Part shown: positions 8,522 to 16,898 of the stretch, in pieces
How positions within the stretch are numbered: position 1 is the first letter of the stretch
How the letters are laid out: each line of letters opens with the position of its first letter
NCBI GenBank assembly: GCA_937879855.1
Contig: CALFMO010000020.1
Span: forward strand, 1-64,000
Direction: 5' to 3'
Source: an uncultured Acidobacteriaceae bacterium
GTDB taxonomy: Bacteria > Acidobacteriota > Terriglobia > Terriglobales > Acidobacteriaceae
DNA: 64,000 nucleotides
Notes under the pieces: model-generated
Seen by the model: only the letters and a program-made list of their open reading frames with translations
Database searches by the model: none
Told to the model about the DNA's origin: nothing
Position numbers and translations under genes: made by a program

Positions 8522-9727
8522 CTAAAAATTCAGCAGCGTCTCCACAATCATCGCAATCCCCTGCCCGCCGCCGATGCAAGCCGTCGCCAGCCCATATTTC
8601 TTCTTCCGCCGGCACAATTCATACAGCAGCGTAATCACCAGCCGCGTCCCGGTCGCGCCCAGCGGATGTCCCAGCGCAATCGCCCCGCCATTCACGTTCA
8701 CCTTCTCGCGATCCAGTGCCAACTCTTTCTCCACCGCCAGGTACTGCGCCGCGAACGCCTCATTCACTTCAATCAAATCCATATACTCCAGAGACATTCC
8801 TGCCTTCTGCAGCGCCATTTTCGTTGCCGGCACCGGACCGCGTCCCATCAGTTTCGGCTCCACTCCCGCCATCCCCCAACTCACAATCCGTCCTAGCGGC
8901 ATCAGATTCCGCTTACGCGCTTCCTCCATCGACATCACCACCACTGCCGCCGCTCCATCCACAATGCCGCTGGCGTTCCCGGCCGTCACCGTTCCATTCT
9001 TTCCAAATGCCGGACGCAATTTCCCGAGCCCTTCCATCGTGGTCTGCGGACGCCGGTGATCATCCTCCGTCAACGATTCCCCTGTGAGATCACCTTTATG
9101 ATTCCGCAGCGGCACGGGTACCAACTCTTCCTGAATTCTCCCCGCCTTGTACGCATCGTCGGCGCACTTTTGCGAACGCAACGCGAACTCATCCTGCATC
9201 TGCCGCGTGATTCCCTGCTCCGACCCGTACAACTCCGCGGTGTTCGCCATATAAGACCCGCAATAGGTATCCAGCAGTGCCATCATTAGCGAGTCTTCCA
9301 GCTTCCCTCCGGGCGCCAGCGTAAAGCCATCGCGCCCGCGAATCACAAATGGCGCCTGCGACATCGCCTCCATCCCGCCTGCCACCACCACCTTCGCCTC
9401 ATCCAACTGCACCAACTGCGCCGCATTCACAATCGACTGCATCCCCGATCCGCACAGCCGGTTCACGGTCAGTGCCGGCACTTCAATCGGAATGCCCGCT
9501 CGTAACCCCACGTGTCGCGCGCCGTACAGAGCATCGCCCGAAGTCTGCTGCGCGTTGCCAAACACGACGTGATCGACCTCTTTCGGGTCCACCTTCGCCC
9601 GCTCCATCGCACCCTTGGCCGCAATCGCGCCCAACTCCTGCGCCGTAAAATCCTTCAACTTGCCGCAATAGCGGCCAAAGGGCGTCCGCGCCCCACTCAC
9701 AATGGCAATGTCACCCGGCTTTAGCAT
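8522..9727 (-). CDS. Acetyl-CoA C-acyltransferase (thiolase)
   Basis: A 401-residue type II thiolase. The nucleophilic cysteine is Cys92 in VNRLCGSGMQ. The other active-site blocks are NEAFAAQ, the histidine block GGAIALGHPLGATGTR, and the second cysteine in CIGGGQG near the C-terminus. It condenses two acetyl-CoA to acetoacetyl-CoA or cleaves 3-ketoacyl-CoA. With hbd and the crotonase downstream on the same strand it forms a short acyl-CoA module, though the genes are interrupted by small envelope-protein genes. The preferred direction cannot be read from sequence. Confidence 0.95.
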   Translation of the reverse strand: MLKPGDIAIVSGARTPFGRYCGKLKDFTAQELGAIAAKGAMERAKVDPKEVDHVVFGNAQQTSGDALYGARHVGLRAGIPIEVPALTVNRLCGSGMQSIVNAAQLVQLDEAKVVVAGGMEAMSQAPFVIRGRDGFTLAPGGKLEDSLMMALLDTYCGSYMANTAELYGSEQGITRQMQDEFALRSQKCADDAYKAGRIQEELVPVPLRNHKGDLTGESLTEDDHRRPQTTMEGLGKLRPAFGKNGTVTAGNASGIVDGAAAVVVMSMEEARKRNLMPLGRIVSWGMAGVEPKLMGRGPVPATKMALQKAGMSLEYMDLIEVNEAFAAQYLAVEKELALDREKVNVNGGAIALGHPLGATGTRLVITLLYELCRRKKKYGLATACIGGGQGIAMIVETLLNF

Positions 9728-9830
9728 GATTTTTCCCGCAGAATTAAATCAGAGCTGATCAGAGTCGGTCAGCCAAACGTGTCAGTGTAGCGCGACTGAG
9801 GAGCTTTGACCAACGGTCGGAGTGACGATG

Positions 9831-9910
9831 TCAACCACAAAGGACACGAAGTATCACGAAGGAATTCGTCCCAAGGATCCTTCGTGTGACTTTGTGTCCT
9901 TTGTGGTTGA
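9831..9910. repeat. Long imperfect inverted repeat
   Basis: The left arm begins TCAACCACAAAGGACACGAA (from 9831) and the right arm ends in its near complement TTTGTGTCCTTTGTGGTTGA (to 9910). The arms are about 33 nt with few mismatches around a loop of about 12 nt. A one-armed relative is at 49219-49249. There is no T-run, so it is not a standard terminator, although it lies after the 3' end of the TPR/GGDEF gene. Confidence 0.85.
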
Positions 9911-9948
9911 TGGTTTTCCGTTCGGGTGAGCCGTCCGTGCGATTAAAC

Positions 9949-12528
9949 CTACGCTACCGCCCCCGCCGCCAGCGACGCCCCCAGCGCCACAACCTTCCCC
10001 GGCCCTTGCGCCATCGCCTGCAGCAACGCATGCTCCGCCCGGTTGATCACCTCGGTCACCACATCGACCGGATCGTATTCCGTGCGAATCACCGCCTCCG
10101 CCAGTCCCGCGGAAAATTGCGCGATCGGCCCCTGCTCCGACCCATCTTTCGCCGGCAGCCGTACTTCCGCAATAATCTTCCGCAACTTCTCCACCGCCAG
10201 CAGCGCCTCTTTCTCCGCCGTCTCGCCCAGCAGAATCGCAATTGTGGTCGTGTCGTAGCGGAACGCCAGATCATTCGAGCGAATGTTCGCGGCACACAGT
10301 TGCCCGGCTCTCTCCATCACGTTCTGCACTGCCGCCTCGCCATATTCCTTCGTCATCGACCCGCTCTTGCCGAACTGCAGCAACAGCACCGACAGCGTCG
10401 ACGCATTCTGAATCGCGCGCTTGCTTTCCGCCAGCAGCAGGTCGATGTACGACGCCCGCTTCAGCAACCCTGACTTCTCGTCCGTCACTGACAGATTCTT
10501 CACCAGCCGCCGCAGCCCCGCGTTATTCAACGCAATCACCATCTGCTCCGCCAGCGTCTTTAGCACAACCATATCGGCCTGCTGCCAGGCTCGCGCCCGG
10601 TTGTGCATCAGCACCAGCATGCCCACAATTTCTTCCCCATCGCTGAGTGGAATCGCCAGCAACGACGCGGCCCCCATATCAGTGACGACTTTCCGCGCAG
10701 GCTTCAGGACATCAGCCTTGGGCGCATTCTCCACTGCCAGCGGATCATGCCCGTTCACCGCCTGGTGCAGGCAGCCAACCAACTCCGCGATCGCGGATCC
10801 TCCCGCCTTCTTGAATCCCTCGGCGCAAAACTCTTCCAGCGCTGTCGGAAACGATCCCGCCTTGCCCATGGCCGCGATGCACCGCGTCGCTTCCCAATGC
10901 GTTCCAATCTCCCTCACCGCGGTGCTCAACACAGCTGGAGCCGTGCCCTGGTGATACAACTTGCGCGAAATTTCCGCCACCCGAGTGAAGCTGCGCACAT
11001 CGGTTGCCGCATCCGGCGCAGGCGTGCTCGCTGTCGGGGCCGGACCGCTTACCCCCGCCGGAGGCAGTGGCGCCGATCCCGCATACCGAGGCGTCACACC
11101 AGCCGACAAATACAGCCGTTGCAAATCCTCGTTCTTCTCTTCTTCCCGCGGGAACAACTCCTGAATTCTCTGCAACCGCTCGACCGCTTTGTTGCGCATC
11201 CCATACTGCACCAGAATTTCCGCCTGCAGCATCAGGTCCTGCAGCGTTGAAGCCCCCAGCGTTGGCTCCTGCTCCCGTACCGGCTCTTCCGCAGCGGTGT
11301 TGGCGGTAGAAAATCTCGCACCGATCGACCGGAAGCGTGTGTCATCGATTTTCCCCTTGAGCATCTCCAGCCGCTTGGCATGGCCGGGCTCATAAGGGTC
11401 CACATCCGCGGCGCGATCTAAACACTCAGCCGCCTTCTCGAAGTCGCCTGTACTGCAATAAAGATCGAACAACTTGAGCAGCGTTTGGCAATAATCGCTT
11501 TCACGGTTGGAAGCGTTATATAGTTCGCTCAAGAACTCCAGAATCTGCGGCGAAGAGCGGTGCGCCGTCGTCAAATCCTCCATGATCGCGATGAACTGCC
11601 GCCGCTCCCCGCGTCGCCGTTGGAATTGTTCTAGCTTGCGCGCCAGCTCGACCGCGGCATCATGTTTTTCCCCGTCCAGCAAGTTTCCCACCAGCGCAAT
11701 CACCTGCTGCACGCGCGCCGGATTCGCCTCGAAAAGCTGCCACACCAGTGGCTCCGCATCGGCATAGCGCCCCGACGCCACCAGTGCGTCAGCATAGGTC
11801 TCGCGCAACTCCGGCGTCACCTCGCCTGCCTTCATTTGCGGTTCGAGGATAAAGATGGCCGCGCCGGTCTGTCCCTGCGCCAGCAAACTCTTTGCATAGG
11901 CGAGCGCAATCCCCTGATCCGATGCATCTTCCTGATATGCGCGCTCGTACCATTGCGCCGTCTCCCCGCCCTCGGACGCCGCCAATAATGCCACCTTTTG
12001 GTACGCCGCCGCTGCCGCCTTGCGATTCCCCAACTCCGACGCAGTCTCTGCCACGCGCAAAAGGTTCGCCTGGGTCGGTTCCAGCGCGACAATGCGATCC
12101 AGTATCTCGACCGCTTCCTTCTTCTTGCTGAGCTTGCCCAAATCTGATAGCGCCGCTTCGTAGGTAGTTACCGCCAGCTTCTTGTTCGATCCTTCCAGCA
12201 GCTGTCCAAAACGGAATTTCTGTTGCCAGGTGGGACTTCCATGCCGTGCCAGCTTCTTATACGTCAGGCTCGCGCGCGTGGCGTCGCTCGCCCCGACCTG
12301 CCGCTCAAAAAGCTCGCCCAAAAGCCGCACAGCCTCGGTGTTCCGATTCAGCGAAAGGCAGAGATCGGCCGACAACTGCCGCACCACATCATTCTCCGGA
12401 TCATCCCGCAGCACCAGCAGATACTCTTCCAGAGCTTCCGCGGTCTTGCCTTTTTGCAAAAGCTTCTCCGCACGCTCCACGCGTCTTCCCAGTTCGGCTC
12501 GGTCCAGTCGTCTTGTGATCTCAGGCAT
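9949..12528 (-). CDS. TPR - GAF - degenerate GGDEF protein
   Basis: An 859-residue cytoplasmic protein. Residues 1 to about 480 are tetratricopeptide-like helix pairs (AEKLLQKGKTAEALEEYLLV, ALVASGRYADAEPLVWQLFE). A proline/alanine-rich linker (APLPPAGVSGPAPTAST) follows, then a GAF-like domain with ASLLAIPLSDGEEIVGMLVL. The C-terminus has the GGDEF fold pattern (VTDEKSGLLKRASYIDLLL, SVLLLQFGK), but the GGDEF loop is replaced by FRYDTTTIAILL. Diguanylate cyclase activity is therefore not expected. It may be a signalling scaffold or a nucleotide-sensing pseudo-enzyme. It has no clear operon partner. Confidence 0.8.
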   Translation of the reverse strand: MPEITRRLDRAELGRRVERAEKLLQKGKTAEALEEYLLVLRDDPENDVVRQLSADLCLSLNRNTEAVRLLGELFERQVGASDATRASLTYKKLARHGSPTWQQKFRFGQLLEGSNKKLAVTTYEAALSDLGKLSKKKEAVEILDRIVALEPTQANLLRVAETASELGNRKAAAAAYQKVALLAASEGGETAQWYERAYQEDASDQGIALAYAKSLLAQGQTGAAIFILEPQMKAGEVTPELRETYADALVASGRYADAEPLVWQLFEANPARVQQVIALVGNLLDGEKHDAAVELARKLEQFQRRRGERRQFIAIMEDLTTAHRSSPQILEFLSELYNASNRESDYCQTLLKLFDLYCSTGDFEKAAECLDRAADVDPYEPGHAKRLEMLKGKIDDTRFRSIGARFSTANTAAEEPVREQEPTLGASTLQDLMLQAEILVQYGMRNKAVERLQRIQELFPREEEKNEDLQRLYLSAGVTPRYAGSAPLPPAGVSGPAPTASTPAPDAATDVRSFTRVAEISRKLYHQGTAPAVLSTAVREIGTHWEATRCIAAMGKAGSFPTALEEFCAEGFKKAGGSAIAELVGCLHQAVNGHDPLAVENAPKADVLKPARKVVTDMGAASLLAIPLSDGEEIVGMLVLMHNRARAWQQADMVVLKTLAEQMVIALNNAGLRRLVKNLSVTDEKSGLLKRASYIDLLLAESKRAIQNASTLSVLLLQFGKSGSMTKEYGEAAVQNVMERAGQLCAANIRSNDLAFRYDTTTIAILLGETAEKEALLAVEKLRKIIAEVRLPAKDGSEQGPIAQFSAGLAEAVIRTEYDPVDVVTEVINRAEHALLQAMAQGPGKVVALGASLAAGAVA

Positions 12529-13069
12529 GCGGATTCAGGCGGAGTAAACCCTCTTTCGATTCTAGGAGCGCCTTCCGCCCCCAGCAATGCGGTACCACCC
12601 TCGCCCGATTACGAAGGTCACACCTAATTTTTGCCAGCCACTGATCTTTTGTCGATTATTGATTTTTTTGTCGCGGCTAGAAGGTTTGTAATTCCTTACC
12701 AAACGAGGAATAGCCTTCGTTTTCTCTCAAGCGGAGATTCGCGTATTCTCTCCGAGCCAGGAGTCCCTGCCCTCTCCGCGGATTGGAGAGGACGTGAGAA
12801 TGAAGACTGTCGGCCGTTTATGCCCAGTGCAGTTCTAGTTTCGTGTGCTGATAATTCTCAGCTCCCCCCAAGCGCAGCAGGACAATAAGCCAGGCCATTC
12901 TATCGGCAAAGTCTCAACCAAAGGCGATCTGATCGTGATAGTCGAGCACGGGCAAAGCCCGAGCCGCGAACTCCTCGAACGAGCGAACGGCATTCGCCAG
13001 CAGTGGATCGATTACTGGGGAGCGACAACGGGACACCGCGCGTCCATGACCGCCAATCCACGGTGAGCT
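12529..13069. other. Intergenic region, possibly with a gene remnant
   Basis: About 540 bp between two minus-strand genes. A plus-strand frame at about 12845-13066 reads VSTKGDLIVIVE and later RANGIRQQWIDYWGATTGHR, which looks protein-like. It has no clear ribosome-binding site and no recognised family. It may be a decayed gene; nothing else is evident. Confidence 0.3.
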
Positions 13070-15553
13070 TTACTCCGACCGCAAGGCCTGCATCACATCC
13101 ACGCGCGCAGCCCGTGCGGCCGGCAACACCGACGCGACCACCGCCACCGTCATCAGCACGAACGCCGAAAACAACACCGGCAACACGCCCGGCATTTTCA
13201 CATCCAGAAAATATTTCCCTGCCAAGCGCGCCACCACAAACCCGAATGCCGCCCCGGCAAAAACGCCCGCCGCAGCCATCACCGCGCCCTCCGCGACGAC
13301 GCCTTTTAGCAGATCCCGCGGCTCCGACCCCAGCGCCAGCCGGATTCCGAATTCCCGGGTCCGCGCGGTCACCGAAAATGTCAGCACGCCCGCCACCCCA
13401 ACCACCGCAATCGCCAGCGCCACTGCCGCAAACACGCCAAACACTACCGAGTTCAAACGGTCCGGCGTCAGCACCTCGGCGCGAACGTCCTCCAGCGTGG
13501 CAGCATGTTCCACCGGCTGATCGGCCGACATCGCGCGAATGATGCGAGTGACCGGCGTGACTAGCGAATACGGGTTCACGCCGGTATGAATGAACAGCCG
13601 CCCACCAAACAACGGCCCCTCTTCCAGCGGTGTATAGACGGTGACCGTCGGCTCCGGCACGAGATTGCCGTCGTCAATATCGGCCGTCACGCCAATGATG
13701 CGGTGCGGCGCCACCAGCCGAGTTTTTTGAAAATCAGTTCCTGGAAAAAATTGCAATACGGGGTCCGTCCAATAGACATGCCGGTCAATGGCATCCTGCC
13801 CTGGGAACATGCGCTGCGCGAGCGTCTCGCTAACAATCACGACAGGCTCGCCTTTACTTTGGCCATCGAGCTCGTTGAAATCGCGGCCTTCCAGGATAGG
13901 AACACCCAGCGACGCAAAAAATCCGGGAGAGATCACACGCCACTGCGCCCGCGGATCTTCTACACCCTGCGCATGCGTGTGCCCGTCCGCCGAAAATTGC
14001 AGGCCAGGAGCGGGCCCGCCATCGCGCCATGGAACGACGTTGCCGAACGCCGTCCGGGTCCCGCCCGGCAGCTCATCGATGCGTTGAATTGCCTGCTTAT
14101 AAAAATCGATGACTTGCCGATTGGTTTTTCCGGCCGACATCGCGGGAACGTCGATGGCCAGCACGTGCTTGGTGTCCATGCCCGTCTGCGTCCTTTGCAA
14201 CGCGACAAGCGTTGTGACTACCGCACTTGCGCCTGCCAGCAGCACAAACGACGCCGCAATTTGAGTGACAGCAAAAATCCGTTGCCGGCGGCTCGTGCTG
14301 CCGATGATCCGCACGCTGCCGCTCGCCAGGCCCAATCCGCTTGTTGCCTCGCTCGAAGGCAAGCGTGGCACAAATGCCAAAATTACCGCGGCCAGAATCG
14401 CCAGCGCCGCGCCCGCCCACAACATCGTGGAATCCACCGTCAAATCCAGCGCCCGCACCGAGAAGCGCGAAGCGTACCGCGCCAGGATGGCCACCATCGG
14501 TTGCGCGCTCACCACGCCAAGCGCGGCCCCGGCACCGCACAGCAGCAGGCTTTCGGCCAGCAGCATGCGGCGTAGCGCGCCTCTGCTCGCACCCAGCGCT
14601 GTGCGCACTGCCAGTTCGCCTTCGCGCCTTACCGTCCGCGCCAGAATCAGATTCGCGACATTCGAGCACGCAATGACGAATACCAGCCCGGCCGCCGCCA
14701 GCAACACCAGGAGCACAGTCCGTGCGCCCGACGTAATCTGGTCGCGCAGCAGCTTGGCTCCGATCCGGAAATCCGCTTCCTTGGCGTACGCTTCGGAATG
14801 ATCTTTCTTCATCGTCGCGTAGGCCACGCGCAACTCGGCGCGCACCTGCTCCAGAGTGACTCCGGGGCCAAGGCGCCCAAACAACTCAGTCATGCGATGG
14901 ATGCGCCCGGTGACCATGGTCGCGGAAAGATGATGCGGGCTGGTAACCACGTTCCCGATGATCTCGGTGTCCTGCGGGTACGGCACGCAAGGTTCGAGCA
15001 CGCCAATGATGGTCGCTGACCGCTCGCCGATACTGCCGAGGCGTACAGTTTTGCCGATGACCGTGGGGTCCTTGTGCAGCGTGTTGGCCCAGAAACGATA
15101 CGTGAGCACGACCACGCCGTCGGCTTTCGGACCATCGTCTTGAGGCCCAATGAGCCGCCCAAGTACGGGATGGAGGCCCATCACATCGAAGAACGTGCCA
15201 CCAACCACGCCGCCTCGAATCGAACGCGGCTCACCGAGTCCGAGCATGGTGAAACCCATGACGGAAAAATCGCCGAACGCGCTCACGCTCTTCACGCTGC
15301 CCTGCAAATCGTGAATTTCGGGCACAGAGAACGTAGTGTTGTCGTCGCCCATGCCGGGCGCGCTCTGCCGGATATAAATCAACCGGTCCTCGCCCCGGTT
15401 CACCAAGGGCTTGAGCAACACGCCGCGCACCAGGGTAAAAATGGCAGCGTTGGCGCCGATCCCCAGCGCCAAGGTGAGCACCACCGCCGTCGCCAACCCT
15501 GGCGTCCGCCGCAAAGAGTGAATTGCTACCCTCAGATCGCGAATGAATGCCAT
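13070..15553 (-). CDS. ADOP-type MacB/FtsX permease (first of four)
   Basis: An 827-residue membrane protein of the acidobacterial duplicated orphan permease type. It has two copies of the layout TM helix - periplasmic MacB-like domain - FtsX three-TM domain. The N-terminus is LRVAIHSLRRTPGLATAVVL followed by LGIGANAAIF. The first FtsX block has ACSNVANLILARTVRREGEL and TALGASRG. The second ends in VLPAARAARVDVMQALRSE. No ABC ATPase gene is adjacent, hence orphan; function is unknown and export or signalling is only inferred. The ATG at 15553 is preferred over an upstream GTG because a G-rich Shine-Dalgarno sits ahead of it. A sigma-54-like promoter lies upstream. Confidence 0.93.
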   Translation of the reverse strand: MAFIRDLRVAIHSLRRTPGLATAVVLTLALGIGANAAIFTLVRGVLLKPLVNRGEDRLIYIRQSAPGMGDDNTTFSVPEIHDLQGSVKSVSAFGDFSVMGFTMLGLGEPRSIRGGVVGGTFFDVMGLHPVLGRLIGPQDDGPKADGVVVLTYRFWANTLHKDPTVIGKTVRLGSIGERSATIIGVLEPCVPYPQDTEIIGNVVTSPHHLSATMVTGRIHRMTELFGRLGPGVTLEQVRAELRVAYATMKKDHSEAYAKEADFRIGAKLLRDQITSGARTVLLVLLAAAGLVFVIACSNVANLILARTVRREGELAVRTALGASRGALRRMLLAESLLLCGAGAALGVVSAQPMVAILARYASRFSVRALDLTVDSTMLWAGAALAILAAVILAFVPRLPSSEATSGLGLASGSVRIIGSTSRRQRIFAVTQIAASFVLLAGASAVVTTLVALQRTQTGMDTKHVLAIDVPAMSAGKTNRQVIDFYKQAIQRIDELPGGTRTAFGNVVPWRDGGPAPGLQFSADGHTHAQGVEDPRAQWRVISPGFFASLGVPILEGRDFNELDGQSKGEPVVIVSETLAQRMFPGQDAIDRHVYWTDPVLQFFPGTDFQKTRLVAPHRIIGVTADIDDGNLVPEPTVTVYTPLEEGPLFGGRLFIHTGVNPYSLVTPVTRIIRAMSADQPVEHAATLEDVRAEVLTPDRLNSVVFGVFAAVALAIAVVGVAGVLTFSVTARTREFGIRLALGSEPRDLLKGVVAEGAVMAAAGVFAGAAFGFVVARLAGKYFLDVKMPGVLPVLFSAFVLMTVAVVASVLPAARAARVDVMQALRSE

Positions 15554-15582
15554 GTTCACACCCCCGTCCCGCGCTGGGTATC

Positions 15583-15598
15583 AGCACAGGGGGTACCA
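15583..15598 (-). promoter_or_regulatory. Sigma-54-like -24/-12 element upstream of the first ADOP
   Basis: The minus strand reads TGGTACCCCCTGTGCT, with GG and GC separated by exactly 10 nt, the sigma-54 hallmark; TGGTAC fits the -24 consensus TGGYAC. It is about 30 bp upstream of the start codon. A similar element precedes the ADOP at 59007. Confidence 0.4.
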
Positions 15599-15651
15599 AT
15601 ACTCAATCGCCACATTGTAAATAACTTAGTAAGCGGCGCCCGGCGAGCCGC

Positions 15652-15667
15652 TGTCCGTTTCAGGACA
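15652..15667. promoter_or_regulatory. TGTCC-N6-GGACA palindrome, candidate activator site
   Basis: TGTCCGTTTCAGGACA is a perfect 5+5 palindrome about 55-70 bp upstream of the sigma-54-like element; a further half site CCGGACA follows at about 15681-15687. A 16-bp relative, TGTCCGATTGCGGACG, lies at 58787-58802 ahead of another ADOP. Confidence 0.45.
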
Positions 15668-16107
15668 CCGCTTAACAATTCCGGACACCCAGGAAGTTGT
15701 ACGAGCACAACACTTGTCAAAGACTCTTTTCATCACCAAAATTCTTGTCATCGAAGAATCTTGTTATTCCGAAGGAAGTGAGTAATCTGCTGTTCGCCTG
15801 CAGCACCACTGCAGTCCTGCTGAGACGACTCGACATCGGAAGGTGCGTACCCCGAGGTATGAGCTTCCAAGACTCAGTGGCGCGGGTAAACCGGTGGCGG
15901 AGGATTTCCGCAGAACCGAAATTGCTGCAGACGCAGAAAAGCTTTATTTCTCTGATCCCCCGGCCCGTCGCCATTTGCTCTTTCTTCTACCGCAAACGAC
16001 GCAACCCTTGATCAAATTCACCGTAGTCCCGCTACCAATGACTCTTCCCAACCAACCTTCCCTCCATCCCCCGCAGTCCTAAACAGGAACCAAATTGGAG
16101 GTTTGTG
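15668..16107. other. Intergenic region between divergent ADOP and secreted-protein genes
   Basis: About 440 bp. It holds degenerate dispersed repeats (around 15745-15790, GTTATTCCGAAGGAAGTGAG). No gene, terminator or RNA was recognised. The last part carries GGAGG for the gene at 16108. Confidence 0.5.
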
Positions 16108-16650
16108 ATGAAACAACTTCTCGGAATTCTGACAATACTTTTTGCGCTAGGCATTCCAGTCCTGGCCCAATCCGATTATCCTCAGGACAATTATCCCCGA
16201 GACCGATATCCCCAGGACCGCGACTACAATCGCGGCTACGCCGGGCAGAATCGTCTATCGCCCGAGGATCAGAGCAAGTTCAACGAGGAATACGACAAAT
16301 GGCAGCGTGCCAACTCACGCAACGATCGCAGTGACGTCGATAAGCATGCCCGCAGAATGGAAGAAATCATGGCGCGCTACAACATTCCTCAAGACACTCC
16401 GTTCAACGCCATAGCAACGGCCAACGGATACGCGCCGCGTACCGACATCCGCGACTACCAGGGAAGGTTCTCGCCTGACGATCAGAAGAGCTTTGACAAG
16501 GCGTACGAACACTGGCTCAAAGATACCCGCAAACACGATCGCGACGACGTCTCCCGCGACGAGAACAGGATGCAGGAGATCATGGCTCGCTACAACATTC
16601 CTCGGAATGTTCCCTACGACGCCCTGGCCTCCGGCGGCCGCGGCTATTAA
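16108..16650 (+). CDS. Secreted protein with a duplicated ~50-residue motif
   Basis: 180 residues. The signal peptide MKQLLGILTILFALGIPVLA is cleaved before QSDYPQ. A Tyr/Asp/Arg-rich stretch (YPQDNYPRDRYPQDRDY) follows, then two tandem units. Unit one runs from LSPEDQSKFNEEYDKWQ to RRMEEIMARYNIPQDTPFNA. Unit two runs from FSPDDQKSFDKAYEHWL to NRMQEIMARYNIPRNVPYDA. The shared MARYNIP core and highly charged helices suggest a helical repeat domain in the periplasm or outside the cell. No family is assigned. The ATG at 16108 is preferred to the GTG just before it because GGAGG is then at the correct distance. Confidence 0.8.
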   Translation: MKQLLGILTILFALGIPVLAQSDYPQDNYPRDRYPQDRDYNRGYAGQNRLSPEDQSKFNEEYDKWQRANSRNDRSDVDKHARRMEEIMARYNIPQDTPFNAIATANGYAPRTDIRDYQGRFSPDDQKSFDKAYEHWLKDTRKHDRDDVSRDENRMQEIMARYNIPRNVPYDALASGGRGY

Positions 16651-16898
16651 ACGGCAACGCGACCAAGTAGCGCCGATCCAAGTAGCGCCGGCATCCCTTC
16701 GACTTCGCTCAGGGCAGGCTTTGTCGGCTGTAGTGCGGGCGCCTCGCCCGCACAGCAGTCGCTAAGAGGGCGCGCTATTAAGTTCAAAGAGTTTTCGCAA
16801 GGCTCAGCGACGGATGCAGTTCCAAGCCAGACACTGCACTCCGTCGCTGAATCTTTTACAAGCTCCCCGTTCCGTACGTTTCTCTGGTAATTTGCTCC

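Noticed and set aside
12845..13066. 73-residue plus-strand frame with VSTKGDLIVIVE and GIRQQWIDYWGATTGHR
   Set aside because: Protein-like in parts but without a ribosome-binding site or recognised family; kept only as a possible remnant in the intergenic note.
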